Part shown: piece after piece, positions 9,295-17,939 of the stretch
How the letters are laid out: each line of letters starts with the position of its first letter
How positions within the stretch are numbered: the first letter of the stretch is position 1
Source of the DNA: Acidimicrobiaceae bacterium
GTDB taxonomy: Bacteria > Actinomycetota > Acidimicrobiia > Acidimicrobiales > Acidimicrobiaceae
Length of the DNA stretch: 33,102 nt
NCBI GenBank assembly: GCA_013044365.1
Contig: JABEUP010000128.1
Coordinates: 1 to 33,102 of the forward strand
Reading direction: 5' to 3'
The notes under the pieces: model-generated
Database searches by the model: none
What the model saw: only the letters and a program-made list of their open reading frames with translations
What the model was told of the DNA's origin: nothing
Program-made: the position numbers and the translations under genes

Positions 9295-9313
9295 TGTATT
9301 ACCTCCTTATTTT

Positions 9314-9335
9314 GTGCTCATGATCTCAAGAGCAC
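9314..9335 (-). promoter_or_regulatory. Intercistronic stem-loop between livF and the SBP gene
   Basis: GTGCTC-N10-GAGCAC inverted repeat just upstream of the AAGGAGG SD of the SBP gene. Confidence 0.35.
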
Positions 9336-9359
9336 TGATTCATATGTCTTTCCACACAC

Positions 9360-10031
9360 TCAAACATTTGATTCCGGCGCCAAAATACGCCCCATTCGTA
9401 CCTCCACCCGACGATCTGTCAACCCCTCCAGCACCACCTCCGAATGCTCAGCAATGACAAGCGTCATCCCCCCGCGGATGTTCGAAAGCACTTCGACCAG
9501 CTGGTTCACCACCGAGATAGCGAGACCCAGCGATGGCTCATCCAATAAAAGCAGCCTGGGCTTACACATCAGCGCCCGCCCGATAGCCAGCATCTGTTGC
9601 TCCCCTCCTGACAGCTGCCCCCCCTTTACGCGTCGGCGCTGCTTCAACTGCGGGAAAACGGTGTAGACCGAATCGAGGCGGTCTTGGTGCTCTCGGTCGC
9701 GCCTGATCCGATGCCGGGACAGGAGCGTGATATCGAGATTTCCCTCTACCGTTAGATCTCTCATGATCTGACGCCCTTCCGGTACCAGGGATATGCCTTT
9801 CCCCACGCGCTCCGCCGCTTGGTACCGCTCTATCGACTCACCGGCGAAGTTGATCGTGCCTCCATTGGTTGGCAGCTCGCCAGCAATGACTTTCAACAAA
9901 GTTGACTTTCCAGCACCATTAGGACCCACGATACCCACCGCTTCGCCACCCCTTATATCGAGGTTGATACGGTGTAAAACCATCAGTTCGCGGTATCCGC
10001 CGCTCACGCCTTCGAGTAAGAGATTATCCAC
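9360..10031 (-). CDS. livF: Branched-chain-type ABC transporter ATP-binding protein
   Basis: GPNGAGKSTLLK Walker A, LSGGEQQMLAIGRAL signature, LLLLDEPSLGL Walker B. Confidence 0.95.
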   Translation of the reverse strand: MDNLLLEGVSGGYRELMVLHRINLDIRGGEAVGIVGPNGAGKSTLLKVIAGELPTNGGTINFAGESIERYQAAERVGKGISLVPEGRQIMRDLTVEGNLDITLLSRHRIRRDREHQDRLDSVYTVFPQLKQRRRVKGGQLSGGEQQMLAIGRALMCKPRLLLLDEPSLGLAISVVNQLVEVLSNIRGGMTLVIAEHSEVVLEGLTDRRVEVRMGRILAPESNV

Positions 10032-11910
10032 CCAGATGTCTCCCTGTCTCGAGCGGCGACCCCATCACTTGCCCCGTATGGTCCATATACTCGCGCAAAC
10101 CGTTTACTTCTCCGGTATAGGCAACCCGACCCAGTTCGAGCACATATCCGCAATCGGCAATATTGGCAACGAAGTCCAAATTGTGATCGACTATTACCAC
10201 GGACGTTCCCTTTGAGCGCAACGAATCAATTATCCTTTCAAGGCGGGATAATTCTTCAAGCGTCAAACCCGCACCCGGCTCATCCATGATGAGCAACCTC
10301 GGTTCCAAAGCGATAGCGCGTGCCACTTCGATGATTTTCCGCCTCCCGCCACCGATCTCTGACGTCTTACGTTGAGCGATATGCCCGAGCCCGGCTTCGG
10401 CCAGGGCCTCCCGGCATCGCTCAGTTAGGCCAATATCCGGCCGTCGATTGCGTCCGCCGAACAGCGCCAGGTTATAGACGGCTTCAGCACCAACCCAGAC
10501 GTTTTCTTCAACAGTTAGGTCCAGAGCTACCCGGGCAGTTTGAAATGTGCGGGCGATACCCACCCGAGCACGCTCAACTGGCTCGCCCGGCGTCAAACAT
10601 CTTCCTTCGAAATGCACCTCCCCGCCGGTTGGCGTCTCAACACCGGTGATTATGTTGAGAAGAGTACTCTTACCTGCACCATTAGCACCTACTATGGCTG
10701 TCACAACAGCCGGACGCGCCTCGATGCTGACACAGTCCAATGCCTGTATTCCGCCAAAGATCTTCGACACGTTCATTACTTCCAGACGGCCAGCAGACCC
10801 GGGTGGCTCGATATTCCCCGGATCTTCCCGAAGACGGGACGCGGACACCGACACCGCTGAATTCGCCGTGACATCCGAGCCGTGATCGGTTTTAAGCTCA
10901 ACAGGTTCCTGGTTGTCAACCGATCGATATCTTCGCCGGACCTTACTTGTCATGACGTCAACCGCCCCTACCACCCCGCCCTGGAAGTAGGCAACGACGA
11001 GGAAGAAAATCAGCCCGTATACGAACAGTTCAATGTCCCCGAGACCACTGGTAGCCGCAGACAGCCAGGTGAGCAGGCTGGCACCGATAACCGGGCCGAC
11101 GGGAGAGCCGCTGCCTCCCACTATTGCGAAACCAAGAAGCTGCACCGACTCGGTTAATCCTGCATCCTGAGGCACGATGACACCCTGCCAGCGGGCGAGA
11201 AGTACCCCGGAAAGGGCGGCGAGAATAGCGCTCGCCGTAAAAAGCACACGCCGGGCGCGGGTTACCTCAACGCCATGCACACTCGCAGCCAACGGGTCCT
11301 CCCGAAGAAGAGAAAACAAGCGGCCTCGCCAGCCGTGGACCAAACGATAGGTCAGTGGAATCACAGCCACTGTGATTACCACGATCGTCACATACCAGCC
11401 GAGGCCGGAATTAACGGTGAATAGTCCAAGCGGGAGCGTCCTGGTGGTGGTCAGACCAGAATCACCCTGCGTAACACCTGGGAATGCGGCAAGTACCCCA
11501 TCGATGGCTGCCGATGTACCGAGCATTGCCACGGCAAAATAGAAATTTGGCAGGCGGGCGAAAATTCCACCCGAGATCCAGGCCACCACAGCCGCTATAA
11601 CCAAACTTGCAAAGGCGGCTGGCACATATGGAATGCCGAACCGCGTGGTAGCCAGCACCGCCCCGTAGGCCGCCAAACCCAAGAAAGAGGCGCCTCCCAA
11701 ATTCACCATTCGCCCGAAGCGGATCAAGACGTTTACACCCAGTGCTGCCAGTCCCAGAATTCCGGCCAGGACCGCAGTGTTGAGGTTCCATGAAGGGATA
11801 CCAAAACCCGGCGAGAGAACAAGGACAACCACGGCGCAAAGCTTCGCCATGCTACTCCAGCTAAGCGAACGCAATCGCGCAGAGCCTGTTCGTGCCATGA
11901 TTGCGCTCAT
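10024..11910 (-). CDS. Fused LivM permease-LivG ATPase
   Basis: N-terminal LivM-like TM region (NLGGASFLGLAAYGAVLATTRFGIPYV) followed by ATPase GANGAGKSTLLNIITGVETPTGG...LLIMDEPGAGL. Confidence 0.95.
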   Translation of the reverse strand: MSAIMARTGSARLRSLSWSSMAKLCAVVVLVLSPGFGIPSWNLNTAVLAGILGLAALGVNVLIRFGRMVNLGGASFLGLAAYGAVLATTRFGIPYVPAAFASLVIAAVVAWISGGIFARLPNFYFAVAMLGTSAAIDGVLAAFPGVTQGDSGLTTTRTLPLGLFTVNSGLGWYVTIVVITVAVIPLTYRLVHGWRGRLFSLLREDPLAASVHGVEVTRARRVLFTASAILAALSGVLLARWQGVIVPQDAGLTESVQLLGFAIVGGSGSPVGPVIGASLLTWLSAATSGLGDIELFVYGLIFFLVVAYFQGGVVGAVDVMTSKVRRRYRSVDNQEPVELKTDHGSDVTANSAVSVSASRLREDPGNIEPPGSAGRLEVMNVSKIFGGIQALDCVSIEARPAVVTAIVGANGAGKSTLLNIITGVETPTGGEVHFEGRCLTPGEPVERARVGIARTFQTARVALDLTVEENVWVGAEAVYNLALFGGRNRRPDIGLTERCREALAEAGLGHIAQRKTSEIGGGRRKIIEVARAIALEPRLLIMDEPGAGLTLEELSRLERIIDSLRSKGTSVVIVDHNLDFVANIADCGYVLELGRVAYTGEVNGLREYMDHTGQVMGSPLETGRHLGG

Positions 11911-12779
11911 GCCCGAACGACTCCGCCAAAACGCACACGCCGGCCGAGTAGCGCAACCGCCACCACTATAAGTACCCCCAGCACCAGAGGTTCAGCAAGA
12001 AGTTGGTTTACGTAGCTCCCAATAAGTGACTCCGCCACTCCCACCAATAATCCGGCGAGGCAAGCACCAATGGGGCTTTTCATGGCTGCCAGTGCAGCCG
12101 CTACGTAGCCAAGAAGGGTGAGGCTAAGGCCGGCATTGTAAGTAACGATACTCAATGGAACAAGCAGGAGTGCAGCTAATCCACCCAAAAAACCTGCCGT
12201 GCCAAATGCAATCATTCGCATCATGGACACGTTTATACCAAGCAGCGAAGACATAGTCGGATTCTCGGCACAGGCCGATAACCCCTGTCCAAAGATTGTG
12301 CGGTGCAAAAACCACGATATCAATAACCCGACCAAAAGCAGGATACCAATGAGAACGAGCCCATCAAACGTCATGACAGCATTGCTCAGCCGCACTGTTC
12401 CATTGCCGACTAAAGACCGAAAGGAGAACTGGTTAGGTCCCACCGCGAAGTTTGCAATCCCCTCGGTGCACAGAGCCACCGCCACAACCAGGATTATCAG
12501 CCGCTCGGACGACCAACCTAGGCGTGGCCGTAGAATAACGCGCTCCAGACCCGCTCCAAACAGGACTGCGCACAGCAAACCGAGCGCTGCTGCCACCAAC
12601 ACTGGAACACCCATCCTGACAATCTCGGCAGTGATGAGTCCGGTCACCGTGAAAGCCTCACCCTGTGCAAGATTAACAACCCCCGAACTGCGATAACACA
12701 GTACGATACCAAGGCCGATGAGACCATATAATGCCCCATTGACCAACCCGGAGTAAAGGGTCTGTAATAGTAAAGACAT
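11907..12779 (-). CDS. livH: Branched-chain-type ABC transporter permease
   Basis: LLLQTLYSGLVNGALYGLIGLGIVLCYRSSGVVNLAQGEAFTVTG is typical LivH; ATGA overlap with livMG. Confidence 0.94.
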   Translation of the reverse strand: MSLLLQTLYSGLVNGALYGLIGLGIVLCYRSSGVVNLAQGEAFTVTGLITAEIVRMGVPVLVAAALGLLCAVLFGAGLERVILRPRLGWSSERLIILVVAVALCTEGIANFAVGPNQFSFRSLVGNGTVRLSNAVMTFDGLVLIGILLLVGLLISWFLHRTIFGQGLSACAENPTMSSLLGINVSMMRMIAFGTAGFLGGLAALLLVPLSIVTYNAGLSLTLLGYVAAALAAMKSPIGACLAGLLVGVAESLIGSYVNQLLAEPLVLGVLIVVAVALLGRRVRFGGVVRA

Positions 12780-12814
12780 TTCTTATCACCTATTCCCAAC
12801 TAACATGCCGCCAG

Positions 12815-13894
12815 TCATGGTGATGTGTCCTCTAGAAACCACTCTGTCGGAACTACATGCCCCAGACCCAACGCCTCGCACTTGGCCAGCACATAGGACC
12901 CTACGGCGGCGAACTGAAGGCCCATCCCGGTATTGTTCGCGAAAAGAGTAATCTGCTCCGGACTGGTACGCCCGGTTGCCCTTCCTAACAAAAGCGACCC
13001 AAGGTCTGCGATCTCGTCAAAAGTCTTATAGCCACGCTCTACCGGACCCATGATGTCTATCTGGTTATCGTGCGCCACCTGCTCACGCGAGAGCACTCTG
13101 ATAACTTCAGCGCGATCAAAGGTGGTGTCGTCGAGCTCCCGCCTCATCGCCGTGCCATCCGGACTTGTAATGCAGGTGACGTGGGTCCCAGGGGAAAGCC
13201 ATTCCCCGTCAAAACACGGGTCGAAGCCGGCGGTGGCACAGATCACCACCCCGCAGTCCTCTACCGCCCCTTTGGGGTCTCCCACAGCAACAATGCGCTT
13301 ACCAGTCCTGCTGCTCCAGGTGCGGGCAAACTCCTCCCGGTGCTCCCGGGTTGGACTGTAGACCCTCACTTCTTCGACAGTGGGCCTTACTCTAAGGAGA
13401 TAGGCAAGATGCGACTGCGCCTGCCAACCAGATCCGAAAAGACCGGCCAAAGGAACGTCGGGATTGGCCAATTCCCTAATACCAAGCGCAGTTGTGGCAC
13501 CTACCCGCATCTTTTGTATAAAGCTGTCGTGGATGACTGCCACTGGCTCTAAATGTTTCATCGAGTAAAGCGTGATAAGCCCGCAGTAGGTTCCGCCTGT
13601 GGCAACAGGCAGGAGGCGCCTACGTCGTTCGCCTCCTGCGAGGACTTCGACACCGGCCATGTCAGATGTTATGCGCAGGGCCCAGACACCGCTGGCCACA
13701 TTTCCGCCCTCTTGTGATTTGAAGCGGAATCCAAATCCCGGATGGTCGGCATCCTCCACGGGAAAGTAGGTATGATTCCGCGGTCGGTTGGCCGCCTGCC
13801 CCAGCGTATGCTCGCGATATGCCGTCTCCAGCACCGCCATGCACTCGTCAGGATCGAGAACCTGCTCCACATCACTATTACTCAATATCCGCAT
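12815..13894 (-). CDS. Ornithine cyclodeaminase/mu-crystallin family protein
   Basis: MRVGATTALGIRELANPDVPLAGLFGSGWQAQSHL (R-x-G-A...GSGxQA) and the overall OCD layout. Confidence 0.88.
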   Translation of the reverse strand: MRILSNSDVEQVLDPDECMAVLETAYREHTLGQAANRPRNHTYFPVEDADHPGFGFRFKSQEGGNVASGVWALRITSDMAGVEVLAGGERRRRLLPVATGGTYCGLITLYSMKHLEPVAVIHDSFIQKMRVGATTALGIRELANPDVPLAGLFGSGWQAQSHLAYLLRVRPTVEEVRVYSPTREHREEFARTWSSRTGKRIVAVGDPKGAVEDCGVVICATAGFDPCFDGEWLSPGTHVTCITSPDGTAMRRELDDTTFDRAEVIRVLSREQVAHDNQIDIMGPVERGYKTFDEIADLGSLLLGRATGRTSPEQITLFANNTGMGLQFAAVGSYVLAKCEALGLGHVVPTEWFLEDTSP

Positions 13895-13941
13895 TACGCT
13901 CCCCGTTTTTCTCTCTCACCGGCGGGATTTCCCGCATAATT

Positions 13942-15027
13942 CTAAAAACTCTTTTCCGCTGCGTTAATTCCACTTACAATGCCAGGCAACGGCGAAGTCA
14001 GAACCTCCGTGTCCTCGCCGCGAATGAGATAAGTATCTGCCAGCACCGCGGTTGAACCATCGGGCAACTCGAGTTCGAGTCGCAACGCGGCAACTGAGCC
14101 CTCGCCAACTGATGCCGCTGCCTCATGGATCGACCGGTAGCCAGCTTCGGTTTCTATATCTGTGTGTTGTATCAGATCCACCTTCCACCCGAGACCCGTA
14201 GACGCCAAGCAACCCTGCACTGCAGACGCCACCTGGGCTATCGTTACCCCGGGCCGGATTTCGGATGCGGCTGCCTCATAACCGGTGGCCAAAGCGCCCG
14301 CCCACTCGGTCTGAGCACCTCCAACAACACGTGCCGCAAGGGTCCAAAACCCGCGAAACTCTGATATCACTTCGACCGTGTCGGCATCCGGTCCGCAGTG
14401 GTGACAATAAACGCTTACGTCTTCCGCCCCGCCAAGACGAGCCACCAGTTCCGCCCGCCCGGCGCGCTCATGGTTGCTCAAGTCCTGACCCATTCCCTCA
14501 ATCACTGCCTGGGCGGTCAGACCTGAGCCCCTGGAGAGCAGTTCAAGTTCAGATTCCGATGGCTGCTGGCGCCGCTCGCGCACCACACTGCCAAGGTCTA
14601 AAATGGACCTAATGCCCGCTTGGGTCTCCAGCTCATCGACAAGCTGCGCCGGCCACCAAGACATTTCCACCAAACCTAGCTCGCTCGCTCCCTGTTCCTT
14701 TAAATACTGTCCAGCCAGCACGGCAAGATTCGGGCCGCTGCGCAAGTCACTGAGATTGGACGTCATCCGCATCCAGGGATGGACCCTCGGCGAGAGTTTC
14801 ATGAGCATCGCCGGACTGCCATTGGCGGGTACCGCGAGAACGCCCTCGTTCCAATAGATGCAAATATTGGATAAATAAGTGAGGTCTCCGGAGTGGAAAA
14901 CGTCCCCGTAGATGAGTGCCGCCGCTAAGCCGCGCTCGCGAAGGACATCTTGTAAAGCACCCACCCGACCTTCGAGTTCACCCGGCGGAATCTCGCTTGG
15001 GTCTAATACAACCAGGCCACGCTTCAT
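13942..15027 (-). CDS. M24 (pita-bread/creatinase-like) family protein, highly divergent
   Basis: Creatinase N-terminal-like region (ALIYGDVFHSGDLTYLSNICIYWNEGVLAVPANG) and M24-like C-terminus. Start MKRGLVVLD at 15027 avoids overlap with the upstream gene. Confidence 0.7.
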   Translation of the reverse strand: MKRGLVVLDPSEIPPGELEGRVGALQDVLRERGLAAALIYGDVFHSGDLTYLSNICIYWNEGVLAVPANGSPAMLMKLSPRVHPWMRMTSNLSDLRSGPNLAVLAGQYLKEQGASELGLVEMSWWPAQLVDELETQAGIRSILDLGSVVRERRQQPSESELELLSRGSGLTAQAVIEGMGQDLSNHERAGRAELVARLGGAEDVSVYCHHCGPDADTVEVISEFRGFWTLAARVVGGAQTEWAGALATGYEAAASEIRPGVTIAQVASAVQGCLASTGLGWKVDLIQHTDIETEAGYRSIHEAAASVGEGSVAALRLELELPDGSTAVLADTYLIRGEDTEVLTSPLPGIVSGINAAEKSF

Positions 15028-15049
15028 TAGTTCGTTCCTTTCCTGTCTG

Positions 15050-16174
15050 CTAAATCGGTGAGCTAAAGAGAATCCGCTCCACGCTGAGCAGCGGCTCGTA
15101 TCCGGTTTGCTTGACCACCACCGGATCACCGAGAACGTGGTATCCGGCAAGGGGGGTATAGGTATTGGGATGTATTATTATGACTGCGTTCTCTTCGAGC
15201 ACTGTCTCGTTATCTTCCAGCAGTGGAGGAAACTCATCCGGGTGAAGCCCATGTCCATGCCCGCGCACTCGGGTGTACTGACTAGTCGTATATTCTCCGT
15301 AGCCATGGGCGCGGAACACGTCATTCTCAGCCCGGGCAATATCACCGGCAGTCACCCCGGCTCGAACGACGGCTAGACCTGCTTCCACCGCCTCGTTAAA
15401 CAGATCGAACGACTTCCGCTGACCTTCGCTGGGCTCGCCCAGCACGGCGCTTCTGCAAATCTGGGCATAATAACCATCGAGCTGGGGAGTCAACTCGGTC
15501 CGTACCATGTCACCCGGTTGAAGTTCCCGGACTCCAGGCGGGGTCATCCCCATTACCTCATCCCCTCCTGAGGCCAACAGCATGAAATTGTCCTGGGCAC
15601 CCATGCGCTTGAGCTCCGCCTCGACCGCGGCTACTATCTCGAACTCGCGCACGCCTGGATGAAGAGCCGCCACAAAAGCCTTCCAGCCTGCGGAGCAAAC
15701 CACTCCGGCACGGCGAATCTGCTCCAACTCCCAGCCGCTCTTGACCAGTCGCACCTCATCCATAAGGCGCGTCGCTGATATGATGGGTGTCCCCTCTAGA
15801 GCACGCAATAACGGCTCCAGCAGGACCTTCGGCATAAGCTCGAGGTGAGCTATGCCAAGTGTGCCGGAACTCGCTAGGTCCTCCCTGATAACCGAGGAAA
15901 TGTCACCGACCTCCGGAAAACCAACCACCTTGATATCTTTCACCCGCCCGATTTCACGGGTTGCACTAGCGTCGGCGCTGTTGCCGACAAAAGCAGTGGG
16001 CTCACCCACTTTAGGCAGGTATGCAAAAGCAAAGGCACCACGAAATAGCGCTCCCGTAAGGTACCTGACGTTCTCCCGGCGCCAACCGGGTGCAAACATC
16101 AGAATTCCGTCAAGACCCGCCACGTCCATTGCGTGCCGTACTCGGCTAAGACGCCAATCCCGGTCCATCGTCAT
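15050..16174 (-). CDS. M24 family protein (creatinase/Xaa-Pro aminopeptidase fold)
   Basis: RLSRVRHAMDVAGLDGILMFAPGWRRENVRYLTGALFRG...LQPGDMVRTELTPQLDGYYAQICRS...GHGHGLHPDEFPP; TAATG junction with upstream gene. Confidence 0.87.
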   Translation of the reverse strand: MTMDRDWRLSRVRHAMDVAGLDGILMFAPGWRRENVRYLTGALFRGAFAFAYLPKVGEPTAFVGNSADASATREIGRVKDIKVVGFPEVGDISSVIREDLASSGTLGIAHLELMPKVLLEPLLRALEGTPIISATRLMDEVRLVKSGWELEQIRRAGVVCSAGWKAFVAALHPGVREFEIVAAVEAELKRMGAQDNFMLLASGGDEVMGMTPPGVRELQPGDMVRTELTPQLDGYYAQICRSAVLGEPSEGQRKSFDLFNEAVEAGLAVVRAGVTAGDIARAENDVFRAHGYGEYTTSQYTRVRGHGHGLHPDEFPPLLEDNETVLEENAVIIIHPNTYTPLAGYHVLGDPVVVKQTGYEPLLSVERILFSSPI

Positions 16175-16671
16175 TACTGTTCCTCCTCCGCAAGTCGGCC
16201 AGCCATCGGTATGAGCCCACCCGCACGCAGCATGTCCATCAAAAATGGTGGAATCGCCTCACCTTGAAGCGAGACATTCGAACGTTCGTTAGTGATTATT
16301 CCGCTTTCAAAGTCGACGGCTAAGATATCTCCATCATCAACCCCTGCGGTTATCCCCGGACACTGCAGCAGAGGGAGACCAATCTCATAGCAGTTTCGGT
16401 AAAACAGCCTGGCCGCACTGTCTACCACCAGACCACCGATGCCAGTGGCCTGTAATGCCTTCGGGGCCACGGCCCGACCCGATGACTGACCGAAATGCCG
16501 ACCTGCAACCAGGATATCTCCAGGCTGGACGTCCCGGGCAAAAGCCGGATTAAGGTTTTCCAGCACATGCTTACGCATGTCGTCCATGGAACCGATAGCC
16601 CGGTCCGAGCGCACCATTTGATCCGTGGGTATATTATCGCCGAACTTCCAGCAACGGCCGCGTGCTTTCAC
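16174..16671 (-). CDS. Aconitase-superfamily small (swivel) subunit, LeuD-like, divergent
   Basis: FGDNIPTDQMV...GDILVAGRHFGQSSGRAVAPKALQATGIGGLVVDSAARLFYRNCYEIGLPLL. Confidence 0.86.
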   Translation of the reverse strand: MKARGRCWKFGDNIPTDQMVRSDRAIGSMDDMRKHVLENLNPAFARDVQPGDILVAGRHFGQSSGRAVAPKALQATGIGGLVVDSAARLFYRNCYEIGLPLLQCPGITAGVDDGDILAVDFESGIITNERSNVSLQGEAIPPFLMDMLRAGGLIPMAGRLAEEEQ

Positions 16672-16682
16672 TGTTGCCTCCT

Positions 16683-17939
16683 TCAGGCCAAAAACTCACG
16701 TGGATCGGACAAAACGCCGCGGACGGCCGAGGCTGCCACGGTATACGCCGATGACAAATACATTTTTGCTTTTGGGCTCCCATTCCGGCCGGGAAAGTTT
16801 CGGGCATGAGTCGATACCATCGACTCAGTTTCGGCCATTGCTCCCATGTTTATCGCTTGGTTGGAACCCGTACTTGGTGGAAACCAGGTACAACCTGCCT
16901 GGAACATATCCACCACCAGGCCCTCATCGCAAGCTTGCTGGAAGACCTGCCGGCTTGAGGGAACCACGTTGAATTTCACACCGTTGGCGATGTGGCGGCC
17001 GCGCAGGATCTCTGCCGCTTGACGAATATCTTCGATACGTCCACCACCGTGGCCTCCGAGTTCCGCCCATTGCACTTCCCGGCCAGCGAAGACGCTGATA
17101 GGTCCAACATTGCCCAATGTCGGCGAAGCTGCCACCTGGGGCTCCAAATCGCTTATGTCATATGACCAGGTTGCCTGGAAATCGGAGTCGGAGTCGGAGT
17201 ACAAAAGGTCATAAGGGTTTGAGGTGAATTCCGACATAAACTGAACCGTTTTTTCATCCGGCTCGATAAATCCGCATTTAGCTCCTACATCAACCGTGAT
17301 GAGGGGAAAGAGCCACCTGTCCCACATATCTAGTTCTTTTATATACTTGCCGCCAAAATGCAGCGCCTTGTACACCGCCCCGCCCTCACCAATCTGGGCA
17401 GTGAGCCAAAGCGCCGAGTCACGCGGTGTTACCCCAGGCTTGTGGTGGCCCGACAGCTCAATCCGGATGGTTTCCGGGACCCTAAACCAGGCCTTGCCAA
17501 ACGGCATCACCATCCCGGCATGGGAATTGTTGCCAAGACCTGCAGCGAAGGCTCCGACCGCTCCATGCACCGGGGTATGGCTGTCCGACCCAACGATAAC
17601 TGCTCCGGGCCTGATAAAACCGTTTCGGAGACCGGCATGGTGGATATTTCCACTGCCGCAGTCAAAGAGGTGCACGCCATGGCGACGCGCGAAGGCGCGC
17701 GTCTCTTCCAAAACCCGGGCTTGGGACTCCGTAGGCGGAGAAAAATGGTGATCAAATACAATCACCACACGCTCAGGATACTTCATCGGTCGATGGACCT
17801 CGTTTTCGAATACCCTAGAGGTGATATAGCCGCTCAGATCATGAAGCAACAGGCAGTCCACGTTGGCAACGACGATATCTCCAGGCTCTACTTTCTGCCG
17901 CCCGCTGGCCTTGGCCAGAATCTTTTCAACCAGGTTCAT
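16683..17939 (-). CDS. Aconitase-superfamily large subunit, LeuC-like, Fe-S ligand motifs degenerate
   Basis: VIVGSDSHTPVHGAVGAFAAGLGNNSHAGM retained; cluster motifs read AELGGHGGGRIED and MFQAGCTWFPPSTGS. Confidence 0.88.
   Translation of the reverse strand: MNLVEKILAKASGRQKVEPGDIVVANVDCLLLHDLSGYITSRVFENEVHRPMKYPERVVIVFDHHFSPPTESQARVLEETRAFARRHGVHLFDCGSGNIHHAGLRNGFIRPGAVIVGSDSHTPVHGAVGAFAAGLGNNSHAGMVMPFGKAWFRVPETIRIELSGHHKPGVTPRDSALWLTAQIGEGGAVYKALHFGGKYIKELDMWDRWLFPLITVDVGAKCGFIEPDEKTVQFMSEFTSNPYDLLYSDSDSDFQATWSYDISDLEPQVAASPTLGNVGPISVFAGREVQWAELGGHGGGRIEDIRQAAEILRGRHIANGVKFNVVPSSRQVFQQACDEGLVVDMFQAGCTWFPPSTGSNQAINMGAMAETESMVSTHARNFPGRNGSPKAKMYLSSAYTVAASAVRGVLSDPREFLA

Noticed and set aside
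12199-12696. 165-aa plus-strand ORF
   Set aside because: Antisense to livH; low-complexity basic/Thr-Pro composition typical of a shadow frame.
12815-16174. Assignment of the operon to ectoine catabolism (M24 plus ornithine cyclodeaminase)
   Set aside because: EutB/EutE/DoeB-type genes and an EnuR-type regulator are not present, and the aconitase-like genes do not fit that pathway.
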